From Nymphaea colorata (taxonomy: Eukaryota; Streptophyta; Magnoliopsida; Nymphaeales; Nymphaeaceae): a stretch of DNA of 64,000 bases. Shown piece by piece: positions 42,301 through 53,770 of this stretch; position 1 is the stretch's first letter, and each line of letters starts with the position of its first letter. The notes under the pieces are model-generated. The model did not search any database and was not told the DNA's origin. It saw nothing but the letters and a program-made list of their open reading frames with translations. The DNA lies in the NCBI RefSeq assembly GCF_008831285.2, contig NC_045148.1, forward strand, positions 7,693,001 through 7,757,000, in the 5' to 3' direction. The translations under genes were made by a program, and so were the position numbers.

Positions 42301-44250
42301 ATGGAATTGGGGACATCACTGTGCACCTTCGTGTTCACCATTGCCCTAGTGCTGTGGGTGGCCATGGGCCTAAGAGCACTAATGGCGGGTTCCAAGGTTG
42401 GCGCCATGAGGCTCCCACCCGGCCCCCCTCGGTGGCCCATCGTGGGCAACCTTCTCCAGCTCGGCCCTCTCCCACACAGGGACTTCGCAGCGCTCTGCGC
42501 CAAGTACGGGCCGTTGGTGTATCTCAGACTCGGCAAGGTGGACGCCATTACCACCAACGACCCTGAGATCATCAAGGACATACTCCTCCGGCAGGACGAC
42601 GCGTTCGCGTCGCGGCCGCACACGCTCGCAGCCAAGCACCTCGCCTACGACTGCGGCGACGTCGCTCTGGCGCCGCTGGGGAAGCACTGGAAGCACATGA
42701 GGCGCATCTGCATGGAGCACCTCCTCACGACCAGGCGGCTGGAACGGTTTCAGGAGCAGAGGAGACAAGAGTCGCAGCACATGGTGCACACGGTCTGGGC
42801 TCGGGCCACGGCCGACAATCCGGCGGCGAGGGTCGTCGACCTGAGGGAGGTGCTGGGCGCCTTCTCCATGAACAACGTCACGAGGATGCTTCTGGGGAAG
42901 CAGTACTTCGGGGCGGAGGCGGCGGGGCCGGAGGAGGCAGCGCAGTTCATGCACATCACGCACGAGTTGTTCTCTCTGCTGGGCGTGATATATATAGGGG
43001 ACTACCTGCCGCTGTGGAGATGGGTAGACCCGACGGGATTGGAGAGGATGATGAGGGATGTTGAGAAGAGGATGGATGCGTTCCATGTGAGGATATTGGA
43101 AGAGCACAGGCAAAAAATTAGGGAGGGCAAGAAGAACAACAGTGTCGGGGAGGAGGAGTTGGTGGATTTTCTGGACATCTTGCTGTCGTTGCCTGGTGAG
43201 GATGGAAAAGAGAAGATGGAGGACTCCGAAATCAAGGCCCTTCTTCAGGTTTAGTTTAACTTGAACTGATCAGACTTAGTTTTAAATAACAAATTCAAAT
43301 ATAAATAAATGTCTGAACTGGATAGATTTAATAGTTTCAAATAAATATCATACATTTAATGTCTGTACATTTCGAAAATTGGTCCACAACATGTAATCGG
43401 TTCGTGCAAAAGTCGGACTCATATTCAAATGCGAATTTAAAAGGCCCAATTCGAATCTGATTTAAATATGATACAGAGATTGTTCTTAATTTATATTCGA
43501 GTCCTAAGTTAAATTCTAACATACCAACCCATAAAATCATATGATGCATCAATAGTATATTGCCGTAGGCCGCCATAGCTGATGCATTCATATTTACAGG
43601 ACATGATCGCAGCTGCAACTGATACGTCGGCAGTCACCAGCGAGTGGGCCATGACAGAAGTAATCAAGCAACCAAGGATCCTCCGCAAGGTGCAGGAGGA
43701 GCTCGACTTCGTGGTGGGCCGCGACAGACTGGTTTTGGAGGCCGACCTGCAGCACCTGCAGTACCTCCGGTGCATCGTCCGTGAGAGCTTCCGGATGCAC
43801 CCGGCTGGGCCATTCCTCATCCCACACGAGTCCGTCCGGCCAACCAAGTTAGCGGGCTACGACATCCCGGCGAGGACGCGAGTGTTCATCAACACGCACG
43901 CGCTGGGAAGGAACACGAACCTGTGGGACGACGTTGAAGAGTTCCGGCCGGAGCGCCACCTCCCGGCCCACGGCGACGGCCGGGTGGAGATAAGCCACGG
44001 TTTGGACTTCAAGATCCTGCCCTTCAGCGCCGGGAAGAGGAAGTGCCCGGGCGCGCCGCTGGGCGTGTGCATGGTCCTGCTGGCCCTGGCTAGGCTGCTT
44101 CATGCCTTTGACTGGTACCCGCCGGAGGGCTGCAGCGTTGATGACATAGACACCCAAGAGGTGTATGGCATGACCATGCCTAAGGCAAAGCCCCTTTTGG
44201 CACGAGCCAAGCCACGGCTACCCGCCCACCTGTATGCCTACCGAGCGTAG
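42301..44250 (+). CDS. CYP703A: Cytochrome P450 CYP703A, fatty-acid in-chain hydroxylase
   Basis: CYP703A enzymes hydroxylate medium-chain fatty acids (lauric acid, in-chain) in tapetal cells, providing precursors of sporopollenin for the pollen wall; the protein is anchored in the ER. Exons are 42301-43248 and 43600-44250, joined in phase 0 across a 351-bp GT-AG intron, giving 532 residues, close to the family norm. Visible features: N-terminal membrane helix (about 8-28), proline-rich hinge LPPGPPRW (38-45), I-helix AAATDTS (320-326), ExxR of the K-helix (Glu378, Arg381), PERH (433-436) and heme loop PFSAGKRKCPG with the ligand Cys465. The sequence between hinge and I-helix agrees closely with recalled CYP703A2 (for example EVLGAFSMNNVTRMLLGKQY and VIYIGDYLPLWRWVDP), which distinguishes it from CYP71 and CYP75 relatives. 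Exon 1 and exon 2 are GC-rich, unlike the surrounding DNA. All catalytic residues look intact. Confidence 0.95.
43249..43599 (+). other. CYP703A intron
   Basis: AT-rich intron with a GT donor after GCCCTTCTTCAG and an AG acceptor before GACATGATCGC. It contains ATTCGAATC and ATTCAAATGCGAATT words resembling the AATCCGAAT repeats near 60 kb, so it may hold an old repeat. Confidence 0.8.
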
Positions 44251-45899
44251 TAATCCCTTTTTCTTTTATTGCATGCAATTTGAATTTTGTATAATATATA
44301 TAAGCTGCCTTTGTTACCGGATGTTTTTTATTTTATGTGGCTAAAACCATCATAAAAGGTACATATGTGATGACATTTGCTTGGCCACAGTTTTTAGCAA
44401 CGGAATGCATTTTTTGAGACGGCGTTTAGACATATAAAATAAAAAAAACCATCTAACCACAGGAGCACCCGTTGTTGTATTTGGTGGTAATGGAAGTTTT
44501 CAATAGAAAGCTGCTGAGGAAATTGGAACTAATTAAGAAGATTTAAAGTGCCTCATGTCTCTAAAAGGATTAAAGGTTGTCTGGTAGCCCTTTTTTTGCT
44601 GATGATATAATTGGCTCTTCATTATGAAGACTGTTTTCAAATAGTAGAGATTAAGAACACCTTTAATGATCTAAGGCCCCATTTGATTCTCGAGGGAAAC
44701 ACTATTCATCGAGGTAAAGTCCACTTCGTTGTACAGTTTTTCTGCTTGCCATCAAAAGCCAAAAATTTTACCTTGAAAAAAGTGTACGAGAAGGGGGATT
44801 TTAACGCGGAAAAAAGTCCGACCTTCAAAGTCGGACATTAACATAAGTAAATGTTTGGCTACCTCCTCTAATATTGTAACTAATATTGTAACTATTGTAA
44901 ATCAAGAGAAAAACTGCATAGTGTAGTTCAATAACTAGACTTACCCTACTTTCCTTTGCCAGCAGTCTATTGTTTCATACTTTCTTAATTTTATGTTTTG
45001 TTGGTATATAGATAAAGGTTAGATTATAGCGCTGGAATTGGCAATGTTACAAAAGTAAATTTCATTAGAAATTTCAAAATCGTATCCATTTGTATTAGGA
45101 GTATCATTGTCCACAGGTTTATGGAAAAAGGACTTGAAGTTCTCATCTTACAAATGTTTTTAAGCTATATTTAGTAGCAAAGAGTATACTTAGTGAATTT
45201 GTAAATAATTACCGTAGTGAATATCGTTATATGTCAATTTTCTTTATGCATATGTTTTCATACTGAAAAATGTAGTTGTGAAGAAATATTGTGGAACTCA
45301 TTACCACGGAAGATAGCGGTCCATCAAGAGAGAATTTTATGTGAACTGAAGCACAAATGGACTACTTAGTCCAACTTCTTTTGGAGGAATCACGCACTCC
45401 TTCTGATGCATGTTTCACTCTAATGCACATACCCGGAACACTCTAATGCACATACCCATTTTGGCATTAACTGTTTCATCATTTTTATTTTATGTAATTG
45501 ACTCAACCAAGTATATTTAGCGGCATCCTTCGAAATAAACCTTTGCTGTAATGATGCGAATCTAACATATGCACCTTTGCCGTGCAACATATGTTTCCTT
45601 GTGAGTTTAGTTCTTGTTGATATCAGCTATGAATATTTTTATGATCAAAAGATCTTGTCAAAACAAGTTAAACATCTAGTTAGTATAAAGTATAAAACTT
45701 CATCTATTTACAAAAATAACCTTGTTAGAATAGTCAACTTTGTAGATGCTCTTTTTCTGCAAACTTTCTCGCTGGGTTGATTTTGATTATGTGACTAAAT
45801 GTAAGTCTTGGTTATATGCTGATATTCTCTGTTTGGAGGTATATTCATCGTAAACATGAATAAATTTCTGCCACATCTAAAATGGAGTGTGTGGCTCGT
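44251..45899. other. 3' flank of CYP703A; AT-rich spacer
   Basis: Low-GC sequence with no gene. Near 44675 the words GGCCCCATTTGATTC begin a block that resembles, inverted, the sequence ending near 47275 (CAAACAGGAAATAGGGCC), which suggests copies of one MITE family. A 21-bp palindrome GTCCGACCTTCAAAGTCGGAC is centred near 44828. Confidence 0.4.
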
Positions 45900-46060
45900 C
45901 CGAAGAACCTAATCATGCATTAGATATGTCAATAGATGCCAGTGTTGAAGAAACAAAAGATGCTGGGGATGGATGGACTGTCATTACTTCGAAGAGGAAC
46001 CGGGATAGGGAGTCCACATAGTCATTTATACACAATGGCTTTTCTTTCACCTTTCAGAAT
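45900..46060 (+). mobile_element. Possible LINE ORF1 remnant
   Basis: One frame near 45955-46015 reads DAGDGWTVITSKRNRDRES, which resembles the end of the first ORF of plant non-LTR elements (GWTVVTSK type). The remainder is too decayed to use. The solo LTR that follows interrupts this stretch. Confidence 0.3.
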
Positions 46061-46392
46061 TGTTGAAACTTTCTAGAGAGGAGATTATGATAGATTCTTC
46101 TAGAGAGGAGATTACGTTAATCAACAAATATTCTTGGAAGGAGATTGCGATGATCTAGGACAGAGATATCTCTTCCTAATCATTTGTGTTCTATCCCTAA
46201 CGTTTCTCCCCTTCCACCTTGAGCCCTTTGTAATTAAAACTATAAATACCTCTCATGTATCACAGATTGATTCAAGTTGTGAATAAAAATAAGATCTCCT
46301 CTCTTCTCTCGTGGATGTAGGCTAACATGCCGAACTACTTAATTCTCTATTTTCCATGGTTGATTGTGATATAACAATCACTAAATTTAACA
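46061..46392 (+). mobile_element. Solo LTR (probably Ty1/copia)
   Basis: A 332-bp sequence starts TGTTGAAACTTT, ends AATTTAACA and is flanked by the 5-bp duplication AGAAT (46056-46060 and 46393-46397). It contains CTATAAATACC as a TATA region. No internal region is present, so it is a recombination scar of a full element, broken by origin. The intact duplication suggests moderate age. Confidence 0.7.
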
Positions 46393-46397
46393 AGAAT

Positions 46398-47343
46398 TTC
46401 AGTCGACACACATAACTTGAATATGGTTCTCAGTTATACCCAGTTGGATCTTATGGTGGTTGGAATTTTTATAATAAGATTTAATTCAATTTGGTTGATG
46501 TGTTAAGATTTGGCCATTTGTTAAACGATGCACCTTTGTGGATTTGTGTTGCCTACTGCATTGCCCAGAATTACTCGGATTGTGATGGGTTTATTTGTTG
46601 GCTTACGTTGATATAAAAGGCCGCTATCAAACGGAGCCTTTACTGATTCTGCATTTTGTTGATTTGAGGAATTCCTATATGCATATCCAAGGAAGTTTGG
46701 TCCTGCATTTGGTTCCAGTTCTTGTAGAACTGAGGACTGAGAATGGGACCAACGGCACTGCCACTCGTTTCATGTGTCCAGGAAGGCTTCTTATCTGTGG
46801 CGAACCAACCACACAATCTTGATCTCCAAAAATGGTCGAAACAGCCATTTGTAGTCGAGAAAGTGAAAGCCTTGCACAGTGGGATGTCTAGCATGAAACG
46901 GTTCTTGCAGCAACGAAAAAATAGAAAATGAAAAGAAATGGGTCCATCTTGTGGCGGTTCTTATGCTATTAATAGGTATCATTATAATAACCATGTTATG
47001 TGGATGCCCCAATAATAATGTGAGTGTATCCACGTCAAAATGGAGGAGAAGAAAAAAAAGACCGCATCCTCCAATGGTCACCTAAAAAGTCTCTCCTTTA
47101 CTTTACCCTGTACACCAAAAACAATTAATTTTACCCTGCAAAAATCTACCCTGCCATCAAATAGAGCTTCTTTATGGAAGAAGAGAGTTTTTTTCCTTTT
47201 TTTTTTCCAAAATTCTTTTTCATGGTAAATTTACTACGTTAAATTCTTCCCTGCAATCAAACAGGAAATAGGGCCTAAAGGAAAAATCTGGTATAATGGC
47301 TAATCCCTCGAAATCAGTTGCTATTCCTTTTAGTGTTGGGTAG
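46398..47343. other. TE-derived spacer between LTR and LINE tail
   Basis: The part from 46398 probably continues the decayed LINE region. The part near 47050-47275 has MITE-like ends (CAAACAGGAAATAGGGCC). No host gene recognised. Confidence 0.35.
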
Positions 47344-48720
47344 ATGCAGCTTCAAGATATCTTCATGATTGTTGGATTTACCTGCAAGTACCTGGGATTA
47401 CCACTTTTCCAGGGTAATATAAAACATGAATGTTGTGATGATCTTGTTGCTAAAGTGGATAAAAAAGTTGGCTTCTTGGAACATTTCTGTTCCTTCTTTC
47501 ACATGTCGTTTATGCTTATTAAAGCACGTAATCAGCATGACTTTAAGATTTTGGTGATTTTCAGATTCCTAGCAGTGTTATTCATCCCGTCAGCTCTTCT
47601 ATGGCAGATCTAGTTGCTTGGAATTCTTTATTTATGCAGGCCAACAGACGAAGGGAGTGCAGATTTAATTAATGTCTGAGCTGAACAGAGCCTATCCAGC
47701 TCAATTGTCTCCTGGAGTTTTTCAGTCTAATGGTCAGTGGGCCAAGTTCATTAGAAGTAAATAGTTTCAGTTTCATAGTTTTTGAACTATTAAACATTTT
47801 GGATGTGCAAAATGATTTGGTGCTGGAAAAGCATGGCAGATAAAGTGTCATGGTTGGTTGGATATGGAAGTACCAGATTTTGGCAAGATAAATGGTCTAG
47901 TGTCAGCCTGTACCTAAAGTTCCAAGCCGAAGACTGAAAATTTTGTTGACACTTTTCATTGGTCTGTTGCAGATGTACTTAAATCTGATCTAATTCTTAG
48001 TCCAGACATCAATTTTTTTTTTTATGCAGAAACAATGTTGAGCGCCGACTGTTGTCTGATAGGGAAGATGTCCTAAGGGTGATGGGCAGCAAAGCTCAGA
48101 GTTTGAAGATATCTGATACATGGCAGATGACGCGAAATGGCTTGTTCACATGGACTCCTGTGTGGACATTAACCAATCCTAGACAGAAACCAAAAGTTGG
48201 GTTCTCTCTCGCCAATCGTTGTTTCATCTGTAAAAGAGAGGCTAAATCTGTGGATCACATCCTTTTTAACTGCAGATTGGCTGTTAAGAATGTGGAACTT
48301 GATGATTGGGAAATTCAAACAACGCCGTCGTCCACGCACTACAGTGAAGCAAGAGATTCAAGTTTGGTTTGAATGGAAACCAGGCAGAGATTGGCCTATC
48401 AAATCCTTCTATGGATGTTTGGTATAGGCTTAAAGTGTGGGTTGTTATTCAATTTACTGCTCTTTTGCTTCTTGTATTGATGTTGCTTAAGTCTTGCAAG
48501 TTGATGTCCGATTACACCTCTTCCTTATTCTCTGTTATTTCTTTATTAATTCTTAATTTTAATGATCCTTTGGCAATAAAAACTTGGAGGACGCTTCTCC
48601 AGCAGGATGTGTGTCGGAAGTTGTATAATTTGATATTCGTTATGGTCCAAAAATTGCAGATCCACTCATGGATTGATTTAACTATTTGCGCCCCATGTAA
48701 ATGAGATTAATTTGAAAAAT
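47344..48720 (+). mobile_element. Decayed LINE (L1-type), 3' half of ORF2
   Basis: Frame pieces in order resemble the end of the reverse transcriptase (YLGLPLFQGNIKHECCDDL near 47390, then LIKA near 47515), the linker with GYGSTRFWQDKW near 47865, and the C-terminal zinc-binding domain CFICKREAKSVDHILFNC (about 48223-48276). The zinc-knuckle cysteines and the histidine of CxxC...H...C are visible. The coding capacity is broken by several stops and frameshifts, so this is a dead 5'-truncated copy. I see no poly(A) tail or target duplication. Confidence 0.7.
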
Positions 48721-49019
48721 CTACATACGAATTTTCAATTTTTTTTTTAGATGGTTGAATCATTTCTTTTATCTTGATCAATCAAACTCGGCGCAATCAA
48801 GTATATATAAAGGTAAACCGATGATCCATCCGAATTGCACATTTATATATAGAGATCAATGATGCGGTCAATTTTTTAAAAGTTTTCCAACACCTACCCC
48901 TCTAGTGGTTGTAGCTGCTTTTTGTTATCATCTTAGAAACTTTCCTGCATCCACTAAAAATTTTTCTGCAACACCCACACAGGCCTCTCTCTGCCTCTTT
49001 CTTTCTTTCTCTCTTTCTC

Positions 49020-49051
<32 letters not shown>

Positions 49052-49779
49052 TAAATACTTAATTACCCACAGTTCAGATGCATTTAGAAGCCAAATTTAT
49101 TTAGAATTTGGGATGATCTCGGTGATTCAGAGACCTCCCACAATGAGTTCAGGATTGCCATCAGTAATAAAAAATTACTGGATCCAGTGATCACTAGGGT
49201 CCTATTAGAAAATATTATTATCCTAGTTCTCTAGTGGATGAAAAACATTAGTTTGTTGCTAAGGGTGTGTTTGTTTCACCGAAGATCTGAAATCCATGGT
49301 GATCTGTGATCATCAAGATGAATTAAGGTCGGACACCTCCCCATCTGGCCTTAAATCCACAGTTTTTTACATGTAACATGGATTTAAGATCCACGTTACA
49401 AACAAACTGAGGATCATGCAATGCACACTGGACGAAAGGTCCTAATTGATTTTCAGATTAGTAACGATACAGTTCTCCCTATGAGACATTGTGGTCCTTG
49501 TGATGTTTCACTTTACAAGGTAACCACTAGGTGTCCTTGTCCCAATATTAGCGTGGTACTTCGACTGGCCAACCCAGATCAGTCTTTCTGCTGCATGTGG
49601 TTGGTAACATCCAGCTTTAACATTTAAACATGGAGTCTCCATCCAAGTTCCATGTGAATCCAATATTCAGATTCTGAAATTTACGTCCATTAATCGAAAA
49701 AGAACCTGCAATTAAGGAGGTTGGTGGTGGTACCGCAATTTCAACTTCCATTTGTCCAACTTGCTCTTCTTTAGCGTAC
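48721..49779. other. Spacer with microsatellite and foldback MITE
   Basis: A (TC)n-(AC)n run is at 49009-49050. A foldback unit at about 49265-49410 has GTGTGTTTGTTTCACCGAAG at the left and an inverted GTTTGTTTGTAACGTGGATC at the right, with TCTGAAATCCATG paired to CATGGATTTAAGA. It is a MITE-like repeat of uncertain family. No gene recognised. Confidence 0.45.
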
Positions 49780-50245
49780 AGTGCACCGCCTTTTGAAAAT
49801 GACTTGCAGGACTATGTCAATGTTATATCCTGCAAGTGATCATGTTCCAAGGGTAAAGCTTTCTGTAACATTTAAAGTGTCAGAAAAATTAAGAAAGAAA
49901 AAAACTAGGATGAACTTTCCTACACGCGTTCCTGAGTTGAGTCTTATCATGTCAAGATTGCCAATTTGAAAGCACATGAGATAGTGATAGAAGAGGACAT
50001 GTACACATGGACAACTTGCAGTACAGTTTTTGAAGCATTCAACTTGGGGACACCTTAAGCCAACCCAGAACTGGTCATGTGGAGGGAACCTTCTCATCCA
50101 TTTCCAAGATGAAACATCACATCTTATTTAGTCCATTTTGCTGCACAAAGAATGTGGGCTTCCTCTCCAACACTATATAAGAGAGAATGAACCAACGACT
50201 CCAAAAATAAACCCAAGGGAGACAGAGATCCGAGAGAAAGAGAGA
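49780..50245 (+). promoter_or_regulatory. Promoter of zinc-ribbon gene copy 2
   Basis: The TATA box TATATAA is at 50174-50180, 72 bp before the ATG. GATAGWRGARGACRTG, ACACATGRACAAC and TTTTTGAA words at 49983-50035 match the copy 1 upstream region near 40590-40645. 50070-50110 shares CTGGTCATGTGSAGGGAAC and TTCTCATCCATTTCCAA. The block between is more diverged than the proximal part. Confidence 0.7.
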
Positions 50246-50452
50246 ATGGTGTTCTTCTGCTTCTTGGTGGACCAGAGGAGGACATTGGAGAGCAGCAAGC
50301 CAGCCGCAGGGCTCTGCTCGAGATGCAATGCCGGTGCGCGGGTGGCCAACATGAAAACTTCCACCAGATTTTGCAGTGTTCCCTTTTATTCAAGGAACTG
50401 GAAAGCCATCGTCTGCTCCTTTTGTGGCACCATCCTTAAGTCCTATGCTTAA
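50246..50452 (+). CDS. Zinc-ribbon small protein, copy 2 (68 residues)
   Basis: Single exon. It is identical to copy 1 except Asn35 and Phe47 (66 of 68), with the same two CxxC pairs (24-27 and 57-60). The 3' region contains an AATAAA polyadenylation word at 50645-50650, about 190 bp after the stop. The shared promoter and leader show that the unit duplicated includes regulatory DNA. The frame, TATA position and full length point to a functional gene. Function is unknown, as for copy 1. Confidence 0.88.
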   Translation: MVFFCFLVDQRRTLESSKPAAGLCSRCNAGARVANMKTSTRFCSVPFYSRNWKAIVCSFCGTILKSYA

Positions 50453-51762
50453 GCCGCCATGATCATCACCACCATCACCTGCCACCATTTCTTCCTGCAT
50501 GTTAGTGATCAAAATGTTGGCGCTGCATTTGTAGGCAGTGCCTTTGCTTAAGCAGTGTTAATGGTGGGATTTGGCAGCTCACACAGGCCATATGTCAGTG
50601 TGATCCAGAATTTGAGATGTATAGGTTGTTACTGTCGATGAAGAAATAAAGGCGTTCTTGTAAAACTGCTAGAATGCCTATTGTCAATGCCTTGGAACCA
50701 TGAACACCCTTCTGTCTTAGCTTGTAGATGTTGATAATTGAAAGAACTACTATTTGTTTCCATTTTCAAATATATATGCTTTCTTTATTTTCACTTATAT
50801 CTATCATTTTGAATAGCTAACTGGTGTGGAGTAAACCTTTGGCTTGACTGCATCCCCGCGTATCTCTGTCTGTCTCTCTCTGATGAGCCCTTCAAAGGCC
50901 ATTCCGGTTCACGGAGATGCTCTATTGCTCTTTAAGAGGAAGTAATTCCTGGGGAAGTCCAGACCACCATTCTTAATTGATAATAACAGTACATATTCTG
51001 GGAAAGTGGTGGTTACAGAGTAACAGGTCGGGACTTGACCTTACGACTTCATTTGTTTAATTCAGTTCATTTTTTTTATTTCTTGTGACATTGATAACTA
51101 TTAACTTCTACATTTTCGTGTAAACAATAAATTTTAGTTAACCAAAACTAGAAAAGGATTAGTTTGGATATATTTATTCCTTTTTTCGTTTTAATGGATG
51201 GCATTCTAGAATATGGTTATAATATCATGTATGTTACTCAAACCCCATAGCCGATTGATTCAGCAGCAGCGTGTATATAGGTGCAAACGTAGATCAAGTT
51301 GAAGGCTATTGAACTTCATTAGTTTTGTGAGCTTCTTGCATCACCGGATTCTAGACCATGCATGGGGAATCTCCAAGTTCTCTTAAATGTGTCAAACTTG
51401 CAGATTTAGGAGGTGCACATCACTGCACAACCTTTTATACTCGTCTATTAATTTGTTTGTAGAAAGTCATAATTTGGGAGAAGGGAAAATAATTTCTCAA
51501 AAGAAATGCAACAGAGAGAGGAAACTTCAGGAAAATGGAAAAAGCTTCAAGTTAGTTGCATAAATGTGGCACATTAATTTCCAATGTAACTTTTAACCAA
51601 ATTCCTGGGAAAAAGCTTCAAGGCAATATTGCTAGCTTCATGTATGACTACAATTCATATTGTTGCAAGTATTACAGTGGTCACTAGTGACTGTTCAGAT
51701 CCTGAAGAAGATGAAGTTAAAGAGATAAAGTAGATGAAGAACAAGCTTTACAGCACTTTTCT
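50453..51762. other. 3' flank of zinc-ribbon copy 2; spacer
   Basis: After the polyadenylation word at 50645 the sequence is AT-rich and non-coding. Nothing else is recognised before the CACTA element. Confidence 0.5.
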
Positions 51763-52638
51763 AACTATAAAAAAAGATAGATTCACCGACATGTTGAAAA
51801 AATGAACGTCAATGAAAGTGTATTTTTACCGACGTCCAGGTCAACATGTAGTTGAAAGCTTACTTTTACCAATGCCATATGTCGAACGTCATTGAAAACA
51901 GCCTCCATCGACGCATACTGCTATAATGTCATTAAAATTTAGCTTTTATCAACGGCCAGTTTGAGAACATCGGTGATGATTTAACTTTTACCGCTAGGTG
52001 CTCAATGTCGCGTCGATGAAAGTGTTTCTCAGTGAATAATTACCGATGTCCATTGACTTCATTGGTATAACTCAACTTTTACCGATGCGTACCACTATAA
52101 TGTCGTTAACATTCAGTTTTTACCGACAGACCAGTCTGAAAACATCAATGAAGATTTAACTTTTACCGACATGTGCTCATGCTCACGTCGGTGAACGCAT
52201 TTCTCAGCAAATAATTATCGGCATCCATAGGCTTCGTCAGTATAACTCCAACTTCATTGACACAGTTAGCTGGACGTCAGTAATAATTTTTTACCAACGT
52301 GATATGCGTCGATAAAAAGTTGGTGGACGTTTTTACTGACACATGCTCATCATCTTTTAACATCTAACACAACAAGGTAGGTTTCCGCATTCTTAATGCT
52401 AAGTTTTTTTTTCTATTTGTGAATGATTTTAGGTTATAACATGAATTTAGGGTACGTGTCTGAATTTTTTCGGTGAGATTTAATCGGTTTTCAGTACTGT
52501 TTGGCCATGAACATTTGTTTAGCTTAGTACTTTCAATTTAATATATTAATTACAAGAAATATCTGCACAAACACCAAACCCCCAAGTTTTGTCTTGGCCA
52601 GATTCGGGTGTCAATTCAAGAGCATCGGCAGGAGCAAG

Positions 52639-52728
52639 ATGGATGGAGGCAAGGGTAAGAAGGGCTCTTCTAGAATCTCTCTCCAGCAATTCATCACTAC
52701 CACGATGTCCTTGATCGACATGGAAAAG
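52639..52728 (+). pseudogene. Captured first-exon fragment, SMUBP-2-like helicase
   Basis: The frame from an ATG reads 30 codons, including SLQQFITTTMSLIDMEK, then meets a GT (AAG|GTTCTTC) like a 5' splice site. By recall this resembles the start of plant IGHMBP2/SMUBP-2-type helicases, which begin with a short basic stretch and a (F/I)xxxxxLIDxEK motif. There is no continuation, so it is an exon fragment carried by the transposon. The assignment is from a short stretch and could be wrong. Confidence 0.35.
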
Positions 52729-52973
52729 GTTCTTCTTCTTCCGCGTGCTTTTCCTTGTTGCTAACTATTTGTGCTGATTACGATGCCTGTTGGATGCTCA
52801 TATTGTGATTCTTTCTACAAACCTTTGAATCTTACTTGGTGCCTTCACTAGTAGACTTGCCTTGTTGCTTGTACATTTTTGTTTGTTTTCTTAGAATTTC
52901 TCTTCTGCTATTCATTGATTGACTGTAGAGTAGGCTTACAATGATTCTATCTTCGGGGCAATTAATTTTTTGA

Positions 52974-53084
52974 GATTTCGAAGCATCAAACATCCTTCTA
53001 GATAGCAACTTCAATGCAAAGCTCTCTGATTTTGGCTTAGCAAGGGAGGGACTTGCTGAAGGCTTTAGTCATATTTCTACCTAT
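52974..53084 (+). pseudogene. Captured kinase fragment (RLCK, DFG region)
   Basis: Reads [20 protein letters not shown], then GLAREG and SHISTY, the catalytic-loop tail to DFG and activation-loop start of a receptor-like cytoplasmic kinase. A stop codon (TGA) stands where the Arg of the usual YRDFKASN should be, and a GT follows the last codon like a 5' splice site. The kinase lobe before and after is absent, so it is a gene fragment inside the CACTA element. Confidence 0.75.
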
Positions 53085-53770
53085 GTATGTCTTTAATTGC
53101 TTTCTGAACAAACAAATGACTATAGTTATTTCAATTTGTGAATATGGTATTTGGGTTGTTCCACAATTTGTTGCTTGCATTACTTTTAGAAGAAATAGTT
53201 GGAGACTTCAATGGCTTTTGGTTGCCTATCATCTTCATATTTTTCGCGTCATAATGTACCGAAGACTTGATGGGCAGTAATGGTGGTATCCTTTGCTTTT
53301 CTTTATAGGTGATGATTGTTATTTTTTCTTCTTTTTTTCTGCTTCTTTTTTGTCACGAATATTGTCAGCATATCGTTTATGCTTATTACGAAAAATTTTA
53401 TTGTCATTTGTTTGTTCAGAAAGCAATTAAAGACATACATAGGTAGAAATATGACTAAAGCCTTCAGCAAGTCCCTCCCTTGCTGGGACTATAGTTATTT
53501 CAATTTGTGAATATGGTATTTGGGTTGTTCCACAATTTGTTTCTTGCATTACTTTTAGAAGAAATAGTTGGAGACTTCAATGGCTTTTGGTTGCCTATCA
53601 TCTTCATATTTTTCGCGTCATAATGTACCGAAGACTTGATGGGCAGTAATGGTGGTATCCTTTGCTTTTCTTTATAGGTGATGATTGTTATTTTTTCTTC
53701 TTTTTTTCTGCTTCTTTTTTGTCACGAATATTGTCAGCATATCGTTTATGCTTATTACGAAAAATTTTAT
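53039..53770. repeat. X-D-inverted X-D rearrangement inside CACTA
   Basis: Block X (53039-53120, 82 bp, including part of the kinase fragment) reappears reverse-complemented at 53403-53484. The 284-bp block D (53118-53401) is repeated directly at 53487-53770 with one visible mismatch (GTTGC versus GTTTC). The arrangement X, D, X reversed, D implies a recent strand-switching duplication, or else a sequencing or assembly artefact. Confidence 0.9.

Noticed and set aside
42379-43113. Long open frame on the minus strand across CYP703A exon 1
   Set aside because: It is antisense to a gene with all P450 motifs. GC-rich coding DNA often leaves the opposite strand open.
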